A DNA stretch of 10,584 bases from Schleiferiaceae bacterium (GCA_030831045.1 JAURMB010000010.1:1-10584), one strand, 5' to 3'; numbered from the stretch's first letter, positions 1-6,846 are shown. Numbers and translations: made by a program. Notes: generated by a model not told the origin, from the sequence alone.

Positions 1-345
1 GAACACGATCGGAATGGTAAACTGACCGCCCGACATTTGGTGAATTTTGGCGGCGTTGCTGATGATCTGGTCTATGGCCACCATCGAGAAGTTGAACGTC
101 ATGAACTCGATGATGGGTCGAAGGCCGTTCATCGCGGCGCCCACTCCGATTCCGGCGAAGCCCAGTTCGGCGATCGGCGTGTCGAGCACCCGCTTGGGTC
201 CGAACTCGTCAAGCATTCCTTTCGATGCCTTGTAGGCCCCGTTGTACTCCGCAACTTCTTCGCCCATTAGGAAGATGCGCTCGTCGCGGCGCATTTCTTC
301 GCTCATTGCTTCAGCAATGGCTTCGCGGAATTGAATCGTTCGCAT
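1..345 (-). CDS. pdhB: Pyruvate dehydrogenase E1 component beta subunit (partial, N-terminal 115 aa)
   Basis: Reading leftward from an ATG at 345-343, an open frame of exactly 115 codons runs off the left edge, so the C-terminal two thirds are missing. The translation starts [20 protein letters not shown] and contains [35 protein letters not shown] and [15 protein letters not shown]. These are hallmark segments of the thiamine-diphosphate-binding (transketolase-like pyrimidine-binding) domain of 2-oxoacid dehydrogenase E1 beta chains; the Glu of MGEEV is the family residue that activates the cofactor. With E1 alpha, the product decarboxylates pyruvate and passes the acetyl group to the E2 lipoyl domain in the cytoplasm. 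It is divergent from etfB across a 95-bp gap with a -7-like box at 377-370. A related branched-chain E1 beta is possible from a fragment alone, but the N-terminus reads as PdhB. Confidence 0.93.
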   Translation of the reverse strand, partial: MRTIQFREAIAEAMSEEMRRDERIFLMGEEVAEYNGAYKASKGMLDEFGPKRVLDTPIAELGFAGIGVGAAMNGLRPIIEFMTFNFSMVAIDQIISNAAKIHQMSGGQFTIPIVF

Positions 346-369
346 TCGTTTACGTGTATTTATGGTCGG

Positions 370-377
370 CAAAAATA
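370..377 (-). promoter_or_regulatory. Putative Bacteroidota -7 promoter element for pdhB
   Basis: On the minus strand positions 377-370 read TATTTTTG, a match to the Bacteroidota -7 consensus TAnnTTTG. It ends 24 nt before the pdhB ATG, which would give a short leader. I could not find a TTG/TTTG -33 element at the usual spacing, so the assignment rests on the -7 match and its position. Confidence 0.45.
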
Positions 378-390
378 CGGCTTCGGACCC

Positions 391-398
391 TAAATTTG
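391..398 (+). promoter_or_regulatory. Putative Bacteroidota -7 promoter element for etfB
   Basis: The sequence TAAATTTG matches TAnnTTTG and lies 42 nt upstream of the etfB ATG. With the minus-strand box at 377-370 it forms a divergent pair pointing outward, with 13 bp between the two boxes. No clear -33 TTG is visible 17-23 nt upstream. Confidence 0.45.
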
Positions 399-440
399 CC
401 CATCGCCCGGGGCACCAACCGCCCCGCCGAAATCCTTGAT

Positions 441-1187
441 ATGAAGATCCTCATTTGCATCAGCCACGTGCCCGATACGACGGCCAAGATTCAGTTCACT
501 TCAGACGCTACGTCGCTCGACCCCAACGGAGTGCAGTTTGTGATCAATCCCTACGACGAGTTTGGTCTCACCCGCGCGCTTCAACTCAACGAGCAGTTGG
601 GCGGGACGGTCACGGCCGTGACCGTCGGCGGCGCCGAGGTCGAGCCCACGCTGCGCAAGGCGCTCGCCATTGGCGCCCACGACGCGGTTCGCGTCGACGC
701 CCAACCGACCGACCCCCTTCAGGTCGCCCGTGAACTCGCGGCGGTGGCGGGCGAAGGCGGTTACGACCTCATCATTTGCGGTCAGGAATCCATTGACTAC
801 AACGGCGGCATCGTTCCGTCGGCCCTGGCCGAACTCCTGGGCTGGCCCGTGGTCACCCCCTGCATCGGATTTGAGCCGAACGGAAGCCGCGCCAAGGCCA
901 GCCGCGAAATCGACGGAGGCAAAGAAGTCCTTGAAATCAGCCTGCCCGCGGTGCTCGGCGCCAAAAAAGGCCTGGTTGAAGAATCAGAACTCCGCATACC
1001 CAACATGCGCGGCATCATGGCGGCCCGCACCAAACCTTTGACCGTCAAGGCGGCGGCCGGAGCGGCCGCAAGCTCCGCCCCCGTTTCGTTTGCGAAACCG
1101 GCCGGAAAGTCCGCGGTACAAAGCATCGACGCCCAAAACCTCGACCTGCTGGTCCAGAAGCTTAACGAAGAAGCAAAAGTCATCTAA
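441..1187 (+). CDS. etfB: Electron transfer flavoprotein subunit beta
   Basis: The protein is 248 aa, the usual size for EtfB. The ATG at 441 is chosen because the product then begins [17 protein letters not shown], the standard EtfB N-terminus; the open frame extends upstream, but that extension overlaps pdhB and has no family character. Visible landmarks are the VPDTTAK segment (10-16), [13 protein letters not shown] (35-47), the GQESID nucleotide-binding region (114-119), and the C-terminal signature [18 protein letters not shown] (175-192), the loop that contacts partner dehydrogenases in known ETFs. EtfB binds AMP and pairs with EtfA to carry electrons from acyl-CoA and other dehydrogenases to the quinone pool via ETF:quinone oxidoreductase. 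Residues 203-226 are Ala/Ser-rich and look like a flexible linker. It is first gene of the rightward block. Confidence 0.97.
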   Translation: MKILICISHVPDTTAKIQFTSDATSLDPNGVQFVINPYDEFGLTRALQLNEQLGGTVTAVTVGGAEVEPTLRKALAIGAHDAVRVDAQPTDPLQVARELAAVAGEGGYDLIICGQESIDYNGGIVPSALAELLGWPVVTPCIGFEPNGSRAKASREIDGGKEVLEISLPAVLGAKKGLVEESELRIPNMRGIMAARTKPLTVKAAAGAAASSAPVSFAKPAGKSAVQSIDAQNLDLLVQKLNEEAKVI

Positions 1188-1192
1188 ACAAT

Positions 1193-1250
1193 TGGTTACT
1201 TGTTTCTGGTTACTCGTTTTAATGAACTAGAAACCAGAAGCAAGAAACCA
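1193..1250 (+). repeat. Imperfect 19-bp inverted repeat in the etfB-etfA gap
   Basis: Positions 1193-1211 are the reverse complement of 1232-1250 at 17 of 19 positions, around a 20-nt loop. In RNA this would fold into a long AU-rich hairpin directly after the etfB stop. It has no trailing U-tract, so I do not call it an intrinsic terminator; RNA stabilisation or partial attenuation is possible. Both arms show the 7-bp periodicity of the adjacent array. Confidence 0.6.
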
Positions 1251-1290
1251 AAAACAAGAAACCAGCAACTAGCAACTAGCAACTAGCAAC
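1229..1290 (+). repeat. Heptad-periodic tandem repeat (consensus near AGMAACY) before etfA
   Basis: Sixty-two bases divide into nine consecutive 7-bp units: AGAAACC, AGAAGCA, AGAAACC, AAAAACA, AGAAACC, then AGCAACT three times and a final AGCAAC. The array stops 15 nt before the etfA ATG. The left arm upstream (1193-1220) shows reverse-orientation heptads (TGGTTAC, TTGTTTC, TGGTTAC, TCGTTTT). It is AC-rich and contains several in-register TAG triplets, so it looks non-coding. Similar heptads occur at 4206-4233 and 5601-5628. Confidence 0.75.
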
Positions 1291-1305
1291 CTCAAACCCC
1301 ACGAT

Positions 1306-2256
1306 ATGGTACTCGTTTTTGCCGAAACCTGGAACGGACAGTTCAAAAAATCAACGTTTGAAGCGGTGCAGTACGCCGCAGCATGTGCGTCCGCACAAGG
1401 CAGCCAAGCCGTCGCCGTGGTCGTTGGACCCGCCACGGCCCCCGTCGAGTCGCTGGGTGCCTACGGTGCCCACAAGGTGCTCCACCTGCACGGCCCGCAG
1501 CACTTTGAGACGGCCCAGCATGCCGCGCTCCTTGGCGACCTCGCCAAAGAACTGAATGCCCGCCTGATCGTCGTCAGCGGAACCGCCAACGGCCGTGCCC
1601 TCACGGGAGCCTTGGCCGTGCGCGCCGAAGCCAGCGTAATCAGCAACGTCACCGCACTGCCCGAGGCCTACAGCCCGGTCCGCGTGGTTCGGGGCGCCTT
1701 CTCGTCAAAGGGCATCGAAGTTTGCGAAAGCCGCACCGAGCGCACCGTGATCGGACTGGTTCCCAACGCCTTGGGCGTAAAAGATGCTGCCGGGAACGAC
1801 GCCGCCTTTGAGGACCGCAACGCAACCGCCGAGCTGCGCGCCAGCCTAGTCGAACAGCAGCTGGCCAGCGGCACGATTGCGTTGCCCGAAGCCGAGCGCG
1901 TGGTTTCGGCCGGACGCGGCATGAAGGCCCCCGAAAACTGGGGAATGATCGTAGAACTCGCCCAGGTACTGGGTGCCGCAACGGCATGCTCTAAGCCGGT
2001 GAGCGACATCGGATGGCGTCCGCACCGCGAGCACGTCGGGCAAACAGGCATTCAGGTCAACCCCCAGCTTTACATCGCCGTGGGCATCTCAGGCGCCATT
2101 CAGCACCTAGCTGGGGTGAGCAGCTCCAAGACGATCGTTGTGATCAATAGCGATCCCGAAGCACCGTTCTTCAAGGCCGCCGACTACGGTATCGTAGGTG
2201 ACGCCTTTGACATTGTTCCGCGCTTGACGGCCGCCCTTCGCAAGCACCTGAACTAA
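1306..2256 (+). CDS. etfA: Electron transfer flavoprotein subunit alpha
   Basis: The protein is 316 aa, typical for EtfA. The N-terminal half (MVLVFAETWNG to about residue 185) is the ETF alpha/beta nucleotide-binding-like fold, with VSGTANGRALTGALAVRAEA matching the family. The C-terminal half (about 193-316) is the FAD-binding domain: VVSAGRGMK, CSKPVSDIGW, EHVGQTGIQVNPQLYIAVGISGAIQHLAGV and the closing INSDPEAPFFKAADYGIVGD are the conserved FAD-contact blocks. It forms the ETF heterodimer with EtfB. The gene lies 118 bp after etfB, wider than the few bases usual for this pair; the gap holds the heptad repeat. The ATG at 1306 is supported by the family N-terminus. No Shine-Dalgarno sequence is visible, as is normal for Bacteroidota. 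Confidence 0.97.
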   Translation: MVLVFAETWNGQFKKSTFEAVQYAAACASAQGSQAVAVVVGPATAPVESLGAYGAHKVLHLHGPQHFETAQHAALLGDLAKELNARLIVVSGTANGRALTGALAVRAEASVISNVTALPEAYSPVRVVRGAFSSKGIEVCESRTERTVIGLVPNALGVKDAAGNDAAFEDRNATAELRASLVEQQLASGTIALPEAERVVSAGRGMKAPENWGMIVELAQVLGAATACSKPVSDIGWRPHREHVGQTGIQVNPQLYIAVGISGAIQHLAGVSSSKTIVVINSDPEAPFFKAADYGIVGDAFDIVPRLTAALRKHLN

Positions 2257-2259
2257 GTC

Positions 2260-2868
2260 GTGTCGGGCGCACTGATAACCTTGGCCGTCAAGGGCCTCAC
2301 CTACAGCGAGCGCCCCACGGGCGCCTACGCGCTACTGCTCGAGGCCGAGGTCGACAAGCGCCGGCTCCCCATTGTGATTGGCGCGTTTGAAGCCCAGGCC
2401 ATCGCCATTGCGCTCGACAAAATGTCGACGCCGCCGCGGCCGATGACCCACGATCTTTTTGCACAAGCGCTGACCGCCCACGAAGCCGTGCTGGAGCGCG
2501 TGGTCATTCACGCCCTCGTTGACGGCGTGTTTTACGCCCAGCTCCATTTTGCATCGGGGTCTGTGCTCGATGCGCGGCCCTCAGATGCGGTCGCCTTGGC
2601 CGTGCGCCTCGACTGCCCGATCTACGCGACCGAAGAGGTTATGGTGCAGGCCAGCCTCGAGGCCGAGCAAGGCGCCGTCCCCAAGCGTAGCAAGCCGGCC
2701 CGCACCCAATCGGCCGCCGCTGGTACGCCCGCTCCTGCGCCCAAAGACGACCCGGCCCTAGCTCGGGCGTCGCGCGATGAGCTCGAGGCGATGCTGGAAC
2801 ATGCCCTGACCAACGAGGACTACGAACTGGCGGCACGCATTCGCGACGAACTCACCCAGCGAGGCTGA
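2260..2868 (+). CDS. Bifunctional nuclease (DUF151) domain protein with C-terminal UVR motif
   Basis: The product is 202 aa. Residues 1 to about 135 form a DUF151/bifunctional nuclease domain: LTYSERPTGAYALLLEAE, RRLPIVIGAFEAQAIAIALDK, RPMTHDLF, then DARPSDAVALAVRLDCPIY. After a low-complexity Ala/Pro/Lys linker (about 145-165), the C-terminus SRDELEAMLEHALTNEDYELAARIRDEL is a UvrB/UvrC (UVR) interaction motif. DUF151 proteins have been described as nucleases in plants, but the bacterial role is poorly defined; the UVR motif suggests contact with a UvrB/UvrC-like or McsA/Clp-type partner, which is inference. The start is GTG at 2260, three bases after the etfA stop, and it gives the family N-terminus; I found no better ATG. 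The tight spacing implies co-transcription with etfA. Confidence 0.92.
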   Translation: MSGALITLAVKGLTYSERPTGAYALLLEAEVDKRRLPIVIGAFEAQAIAIALDKMSTPPRPMTHDLFAQALTAHEAVLERVVIHALVDGVFYAQLHFASGSVLDARPSDAVALAVRLDCPIYATEEVMVQASLEAEQGAVPKRSKPARTQSAAAGTPAPAPKDDPALARASRDELEAMLEHALTNEDYELAARIRDELTQRG

Positions 2869-2887
2869 TTTTGACCTAAATTCAGCC
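2863..2887 (+). other. Stem-loop at the DUF151 gene stop codon
   Basis: GGCTGATTTT (2863-2872) pairs with AAATTCAGCC (2878-2887) except for one T-T mismatch, around a 5-nt loop. It covers the TGA stop of the DUF151/UVR gene. There is no U-tract, so termination is doubtful; it may be a weak attenuator or a chance structure before nupC. Confidence 0.35.
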
Positions 2888-2916
2888 CACCTTAACGCTT
2901 TTTAACCGACTTTACC

Positions 2917-4203
2917 TTGGATTACTACTTCCGCGTGCTCGCCGGATTGCTGCTGCTCGTGGCCATCCTTTATGCCTTCAGTTCAAACCGCCGAGCCATC
3001 GACTGGATGCTTGTGGGCAAAGGACTATTGCTTCAGCTTGCCTTGGCCGTCGCCATCCTGCACCTGTCTTGGGTTTCAACGGCGTTTGACGCGGTCGGCA
3101 AAGGCTTTGTCGCGTTGCTGGGCTACACCCGCGAGGGCTCGCTGTTTTTGTTCGGAGACCTCGTCGGCCGCGTCGACACGTTTGGCTACCTCTTTGCCTT
3201 TCAAGTTCTTCCCACGATCATTTTTTTCAGCGCCATCACCTCGCTCCTCTTTCACTTCGGCATCCTTCAGCGCGTTGTGGGCGGATTTGCCTGGATCATG
3301 AAGCGCACCCTTAAGCTTTCAGGCGCCGAGACCCTCGCCGCCGCCGCCAACGTGTTCGTAGGCCAAACGGAGGCTCCGCTCCTCGTAAAACCCTACATCG
3401 CCACCATGACCCGCTCCGAGCTCATGGCCCTGATGGTGGGCGGAATGGCAACGCTCGCCGGCGCCGTGCTGGCTGCCTACATTGGCTACCTGGGCGGAAC
3501 CGACCCCGAGCGCCAAGTATTCTTTGCCCGCCACTTGCTCACCGCCTCGGTCATGAACGCTCCGGCGTCGCTTTGGATCGCTAAAGTGCTGGTTCCGCAA
3601 ACCGAGACCGTCGTCGACGTCGCCGACGTGCGCATCGAACGCAAAGGCAACTGGCTTGAGGCCATCGCCAACGGAACCACCGACGGCTTCAAAATGGCCG
3701 CCAACGTCGGGGTCATGCTGCTGGTCTTTACCGCGCTCATCGCCCTGTTCAACGGGCTGCTCGCCAACGGCCTCGGTTCCTGGACCGGCCTCAACGACCT
3801 CGTGGCCTCGTGGTCGGGCGGACGCTACACCGAATTCAACCTCCAAGCCATTTTCGGAATGCTGCTCGGCCCCTTCACGTGGCTCCTCGGCGTGCCCTGG
3901 TCCGAAGCTCCGCTCGTCGGCCAACTGCTCGGCGAAAAAACGGTGCTTAACGAATTCTACGCCTACGTAACCATGGGCAAGATGATGGAGGGCGGACTTC
4001 TCGTTAGCGAACGCGCCCAAACCCTGGCCGTTTATGTACTCTGCGGCTTTGCCAACTTTGCCTCGATCGGAATCCAAATTGGCGGCATCGGCACCCTCGC
4101 CCCGGAGCGCCGCAAAGACCTTTCTGAGCTCGGCTTCAAGGCCGTCTTGGGCGGAACCGCGGCCTCGCTTACCACCGCAACGTTGGTCGCGCTGCTCCTG
4201 TAA
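2917..4203 (+). CDS. nupC: Concentrative nucleoside transporter, NupC/CNT family
   Basis: This is a 428-aa integral inner-membrane protein with many hydrophobic segments, from LAGLLLLVAILYAF (about 9-22) to the final ATLVALLL. It imports nucleosides using an ion gradient. The CNT signature GQTEAPLLVKPYI starts near residue 149; this Gln-Thr-Glu segment forms part of the nucleoside site in known CNTs. Also visible are GGMATLAGAVLAAYIGYLGG, MNAPASLWIAKVLVPQTE, the Gate-domain region NGTTDGFKMAANVGVML and the late NFASIGIQIGGIG. The full N-terminal helix requires the TTG start at 2917; the first ATG in frame (about 3007) would delete the first membrane segment. It lies 48 bp after the DUF151 gene and ahead of thyA/folA, so nucleoside salvage sits beside dTMP synthesis. 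The substrate range cannot be read from sequence. Confidence 0.95.
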   Translation: MDYYFRVLAGLLLLVAILYAFSSNRRAIDWMLVGKGLLLQLALAVAILHLSWVSTAFDAVGKGFVALLGYTREGSLFLFGDLVGRVDTFGYLFAFQVLPTIIFFSAITSLLFHFGILQRVVGGFAWIMKRTLKLSGAETLAAAANVFVGQTEAPLLVKPYIATMTRSELMALMVGGMATLAGAVLAAYIGYLGGTDPERQVFFARHLLTASVMNAPASLWIAKVLVPQTETVVDVADVRIERKGNWLEAIANGTTDGFKMAANVGVMLLVFTALIALFNGLLANGLGSWTGLNDLVASWSGGRYTEFNLQAIFGMLLGPFTWLLGVPWSEAPLVGQLLGEKTVLNEFYAYVTMGKMMEGGLLVSERAQTLAVYVLCGFANFASIGIQIGGIGTLAPERRKDLSELGFKAVLGGTAASLTTATLVALLL

Positions 4204-4205
4204 TT

Positions 4206-4233
4206 AGTACCCAGTTGCCAGCCACTGGTTCGT
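4206..4233 (+). repeat. Short heptad-periodic repeat in the nupC-thyA gap
   Basis: The 41-bp gap between nupC and thyA divides into 7-bp units AGTACCC, AGTTGCC, AGCCACT, GGTTCGT. They share the AG-led heptad form and the CC/GG ends of the arrays at 1193-1290 and 5601-5628. The outer parts (GTACCCAGT and ACTGGTTCGTAC) can pair with a 3-nt bulge. The match is degenerate. Confidence 0.45.
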
Positions 4234-4240
4234 ACCTTTG
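4233..4240 (+). promoter_or_regulatory. Putative -7 promoter element directly before thyA
   Basis: TACCTTTG is a perfect TAnnTTTG match ending four bases before the thyA ATG. A TTG at 4215-4217 is 15 nt upstream of the box, somewhat short for a -33 element. If it is used, transcription would start at or within a few bases of the ATG, giving a leaderless or nearly leaderless thyA-folA message separate from the nupC transcript. Confidence 0.5.
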
Positions 4241-4244
4241 AATC

Positions 4245-5123
4245 ATGCGCCAGTACCACGAATTAATGGACCGCGTGCTCCGCGAGGGCGCCGACAAATC
4301 CGACCGAACCGGTACCGGAACCCGCAGCGTTTTTGGCCACCAGATGCGCTTTGATTTGGCCGACGGGTTTCCCATGGTAACCACCAAGAAGCTGCACCTC
4401 AAGAGCATTTTGCACGAGCTCATCTGGTTTATTTCGGGGGACACCAACATTCGCTACCTCTGCCAAAATGGGGTCCGCATTTGGGACGATTGGCCGTTTG
4501 CCACCTACTCCAAGTCGGCCGACTACGACGGAATCGGCATGAAGGAGTTCGCAGCGCGCATCGCTGCCGACGCCGATTTTGCCGCCACGTGGGGCAATTT
4601 GGGCCCCGTGTATGGGTACCAGTGGCGCTTTTGGCCCGGCCCCAACGGCCCGGTCGATCAGCTGCGCGAGGTGCTCGAAGGCATCCGCCGCAACCCCGAC
4701 GGACGCCGCCACATCGTTTCAGCGTGGAATCCGGGCTACATCGACCAAATGGCGCTTCCGCCCTGCCATGCCTTTTTTCAGTTTTATGTAGTCGACGGCA
4801 AGCTGTCGTGCCAGCTGTACCAGCGGTCTGCCGACATCTTTTTGGGGGTTCCGTTCAACATCGCCTCCTACGCGCTGCTCATTCACATGATGGCGCAGGA
4901 CCTCGGCCTCGGTGTAGGGGACTTTGTGCACACCTTAGGCGACGCCCACATCTACTCCAACCACCTGGAGCAGGTTCAGCTTCAACTCAGCCGTGAACCC
5001 CGGTCCCTGCCCACGCTGAACTTGAATCCGTCGGTCAAGAGCTTGTTTGACTTCCGCTACGACGACGTAGAACTGGTCGGCTACGATCCGCACCCGCACA
5101 TTCCCGCTCCGGTCGCCGTCTGA
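4245..5123 (+). CDS. thyA: Thymidylate synthase (ThyA type)
   Basis: The enzyme (292 aa) methylates dUMP to dTMP using 5,10-methylene-tetrahydrofolate, releasing dihydrofolate. It is complete: [15 protein letters not shown] (18-31) carries the phosphate-binding Arg21; [12 protein letters not shown] (59-69) follows; the catalytic nucleophile is Cys174 in [18 protein letters not shown] (193-197) and HIYSNH (235-240) are the dUMP-binding segments. At 292 aa it is longer than the 264-aa E. coli enzyme; the extra residues lie mainly around 81-115 ([10 protein letters not shown] to ATWGNLG), where other ThyA proteins such as that of L. casei also carry an insertion. Its stop TGA shares one base with the ATG of folA, so the two are translationally coupled and DHFR recycles the product dihydrofolate. 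Confidence 0.98.
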   Translation: MRQYHELMDRVLREGADKSDRTGTGTRSVFGHQMRFDLADGFPMVTTKKLHLKSILHELIWFISGDTNIRYLCQNGVRIWDDWPFATYSKSADYDGIGMKEFAARIAADADFAATWGNLGPVYGYQWRFWPGPNGPVDQLREVLEGIRRNPDGRRHIVSAWNPGYIDQMALPPCHAFFQFYVVDGKLSCQLYQRSADIFLGVPFNIASYALLIHMMAQDLGLGVGDFVHTLGDAHIYSNHLEQVQLQLSREPRSLPTLNLNPSVKSLFDFRYDDVELVGYDPHPHIPAPVAV

Positions 5124-5605
5124 TGCTGTACGCCATCGTCGCCCACGACCAGAACCTCGCCATTGGTGGTGGCAACGATTTGCTTTGGCACCTGCCCAAC
5201 GACCTGAAGTACTTTAAAGAGAAAACGCGCGGATTCCCCATCATCATGGGCCGCAAAACCTTTGAATCGCTGGGGCGCCCCTTGCCCGGACGCCGCAACG
5301 TGGTCGTGACCCGCCAGCCCGGCTGGTCCGCCGATGGGGTAGACGTTTTTGCCAGCGTCGAAGCCGCCGTGGCAGCACTCAACGGCGCCGACGGGTTCAT
5401 CGTGGGCGGCGGCGAAATCTACCGACTCGCCCTTCCCCTCGTAGACGTGCTCTATGCGACCTTGGTGCACACCGAAATTGCTGGCGCCGACACCTGGTTT
5501 CCCGAATACCGCGACCGTTTTACCGAAGTGGCGCGCGAAGACCACCCGGCTGACGAGCGGCATGCCTACGCGTATTCATTTGTTCGCCTGCGGGCGAACA
5601 AGTAA
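5123..5605 (+). CDS. folA: Dihydrofolate reductase
   Basis: The 160-aa protein reduces dihydrofolate to tetrahydrofolate with NADPH and is the trimethoprim target in bacteria. Landmarks are [15 protein letters not shown] at the N-terminus, the Met20-loop region GGGNDLLWHLPNDL with Trp22 and the catalytic acid Asp27, IIMGRKTFESLGRPLPGRRNVVVTR for NADPH binding, and GFIVGGGEIY with the conserved Gly-Gly. The length matches chromosomal FolA (E. coli 159 aa). The ATG overlaps the thyA stop by one base. The last codons form one arm-loop-arm hairpin (5580-5601) that probably helps end the transcript before the convergent clpX. Confidence 0.98.
   Translation: MLYAIVAHDQNLAIGGGNDLLWHLPNDLKYFKEKTRGFPIIMGRKTFESLGRPLPGRRNVVVTRQPGWSADGVDVFASVEAAVAALNGADGFIVGGGEIYRLALPLVDVLYATLVHTEIAGADTWFPEYRDRFTEVAREDHPADERHAYAYSFVRLRANK
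5580..5601. terminator. Hairpin within the last folA codons (possible terminator)
   Basis: TTGTTCGCC (5580-5588) and GGCGAACAA (5593-5601) form a perfect 9-bp stem with a TGCG loop. It lies in the last codons of folA, just before the TAA at 5603. Lacking a strong T-tract, it may act with the hairpin at 5625-5643 as a barrier between the convergent folA and clpX transcripts. Confidence 0.45.
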
Positions 5606-5628
5606 CTAGTTACTAGTAACTGGTTGCA
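5601..5628. repeat. Heptad-periodic palindromic repeat in the folA-clpX gap
   Basis: Units AGTAACT, AGTTACT, AGTAACT, GGTTGCA follow one another at exact 7-bp spacing. The array holds two overlapping perfect 14-bp palindromes, AGTAACTAGTTACT (5601-5614) and AGTTACTAGTAACT (5608-5621). The unit resembles the AGMAACY and GGTTACT heptads at 1193-1290. The folA stop (TAA, 5603-5605) lies inside the first unit. Confidence 0.65.
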
Positions 5629-5643
5629 ACGCTCCGCGTTGCA
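5625..5643. terminator. Compact hairpin between convergent folA and clpX
   Basis: TGCAACGC (5625-5632) pairs perfectly with GCGTTGCA (5636-5643) around a TCC loop. It sits in the 38-bp gap between the folA stop and the clpX stop (5646-5644), where both transcripts end. No long T-tract follows on either strand, so it is a probable but atypical bidirectional terminator. Confidence 0.5.
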
Positions 5644-6834
5644 CTAAGCCGATTGCTTAGATAGCTTCTGGAGCACCAGATCTGCCGTAACGTGCACCTT
5701 TTCAGGAAGCTCGTACATGGCGTCGGTCAGGACCGTTTCGCCGATGCCGCGAAGCCCGCGGGCGCCCAGCTTGAACTCAATCGCTTTATCGACGATGGCT
5801 TCAAGGGCTTCGTCGTCAATGCTGAAGGAAATTCCGTCCAACGCAAACAATCGCTCGTACTGCTTGATTAGGGCGTTTTTGGGCTCGGTAAGGATGCGGC
5901 GCAATGCCACGCGATCCAAGGGCTCGAGGTAGGTCAGCACCGGGAGACGCCCGATGAGCTCGGGGATCAAGCCAAAGGCCTTGAGGTCCTGGGGCGTGAC
6001 GTACTTGAGGAACGCGGTTTCGTCGACCTCTTTGCGCTGCGTGGTTCCGCTAAACCCAACCACTTGGGTGTTAAGGCGGCGGGCAATGTGGCGCTGGATG
6101 CCGTCAAACGCTCCGCCCGCGATAAAGAGAATGTTGCGGGTATCGACCTCGACAAATTTCTGGTCGGGGTGCTTGCGGCCGCCCTTGGGCGGAACATTAA
6201 CCTTGGTGCCCTCGAGCAGCTTGAGCAACGCCTGCTGCACGCCTTCGCCCGAAACGTCGCGGGTGATCGACGGATTGTCGCTCTTGCGGGCAATCTTGTC
6301 GATCTCGTCAATGAACACGATTCCGCGCTCGGCGTCGGCCACGTTGTAGTCAGCGGCCTGGAGCAGACGGGTGAGAATGCTCTCCACGTCTTCGCCCACA
6401 TAACCAGCCTCCGTGAGGACCGTGGCGTCGACGATAGCAAACGGAACCTTCAGCATGCGTGCAATGGTCCGCGCCAACAAAGTTTTGCCGGTGCCTGTTT
6501 CGCCCACCATGATGACGTTGGACTTCTCGAGGTCTTCGTCGCCCACGCCACCGTGCAGCACGCGCTTGTAGTGATTGTACACGGCCACCGCAAGGATTTT
6601 CTTGGCGTCGTCTTGGCCTATCACGTACTCGTCGAGTCGGGCGCGAATTTCAGCCGGCCTGGGCAATTCCATCGACCCGAGGGCCGAGGCGTCGTCTTCG
6701 TCGGTCTCCTCCTCAAGAATGTGGTGGGCCTGCTCAATGCAGTTGGCGCAGATTTGCGCATCCAAACCCGAAACCAGCAATCCGGCCTCGGTGGACGGAC
6801 GTCCGCAAAAAGAACACTGGTTGGCGTCGGTCAT
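5644..6834 (-). CDS. clpX: ATP-dependent Clp protease ATP-binding subunit ClpX
   Basis: This 396-aa AAA+ unfoldase recognises tagged substrates, unfolds them and threads them into ClpP in the cytoplasm. The N-terminal zinc-binding domain has Cys7, Cys10, Cys29 and Cys32. The AAA+ core shows Walker A GETGTGKT (111-118), pore-1 loop GYVG (144-147), Walker B IVFIDE (172-177), the RKH loop (220-222), [12 protein letters not shown] (287-298) and the sensor-2 GARGLR (357-362). The ClpP-docking loop reads VGF (259-261) where E. coli has IGF, a conservative change. The ATG at 6834 gives a direct start into the zinc domain. It lies 12 bp after clpP in the tig-clpP-clpX operon, the usual bacterial order. 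Confidence 0.98.
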   Translation of the reverse strand: MTDANQCSFCGRPSTEAGLLVSGLDAQICANCIEQAHHILEEETDEDDASALGSMELPRPAEIRARLDEYVIGQDDAKKILAVAVYNHYKRVLHGGVGDEDLEKSNVIMVGETGTGKTLLARTIARMLKVPFAIVDATVLTEAGYVGEDVESILTRLLQAADYNVADAERGIVFIDEIDKIARKSDNPSITRDVSGEGVQQALLKLLEGTKVNVPPKGGRKHPDQKFVEVDTRNILFIAGGAFDGIQRHIARRLNTQVVGFSGTTQRKEVDETAFLKYVTPQDLKAFGLIPELIGRLPVLTYLEPLDRVALRRILTEPKNALIKQYERLFALDGISFSIDDEALEAIVDKAIEFKLGARGLRGIGETVLTDAMYELPEKVHVTADLVLQKLSKQSA

Positions 6835-6846
6835 GGATTGCGGGGC

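Noticed and set aside
225..440. In-frame N-terminal extension of etfB to 225
   Set aside because: It overlaps pdhB on the other strand and both putative promoter boxes, is Arg-rich without EtfB similarity, and the ATG at 441 gives the normal EtfB N-terminus.
1193..1290. CRISPR-like array in the etfB-etfA gap
   Set aside because: The repeat unit is 7 bp with no unique spacers, and no cas genes are nearby; it is a simple heptad tandem repeat.
3319..4077. 252-codon open frame on the minus strand opposite nupC
   Set aside because: Composition is Gly/His/Glu-rich as expected for the complement of a hydrophobic membrane-protein gene; no domain recognised.
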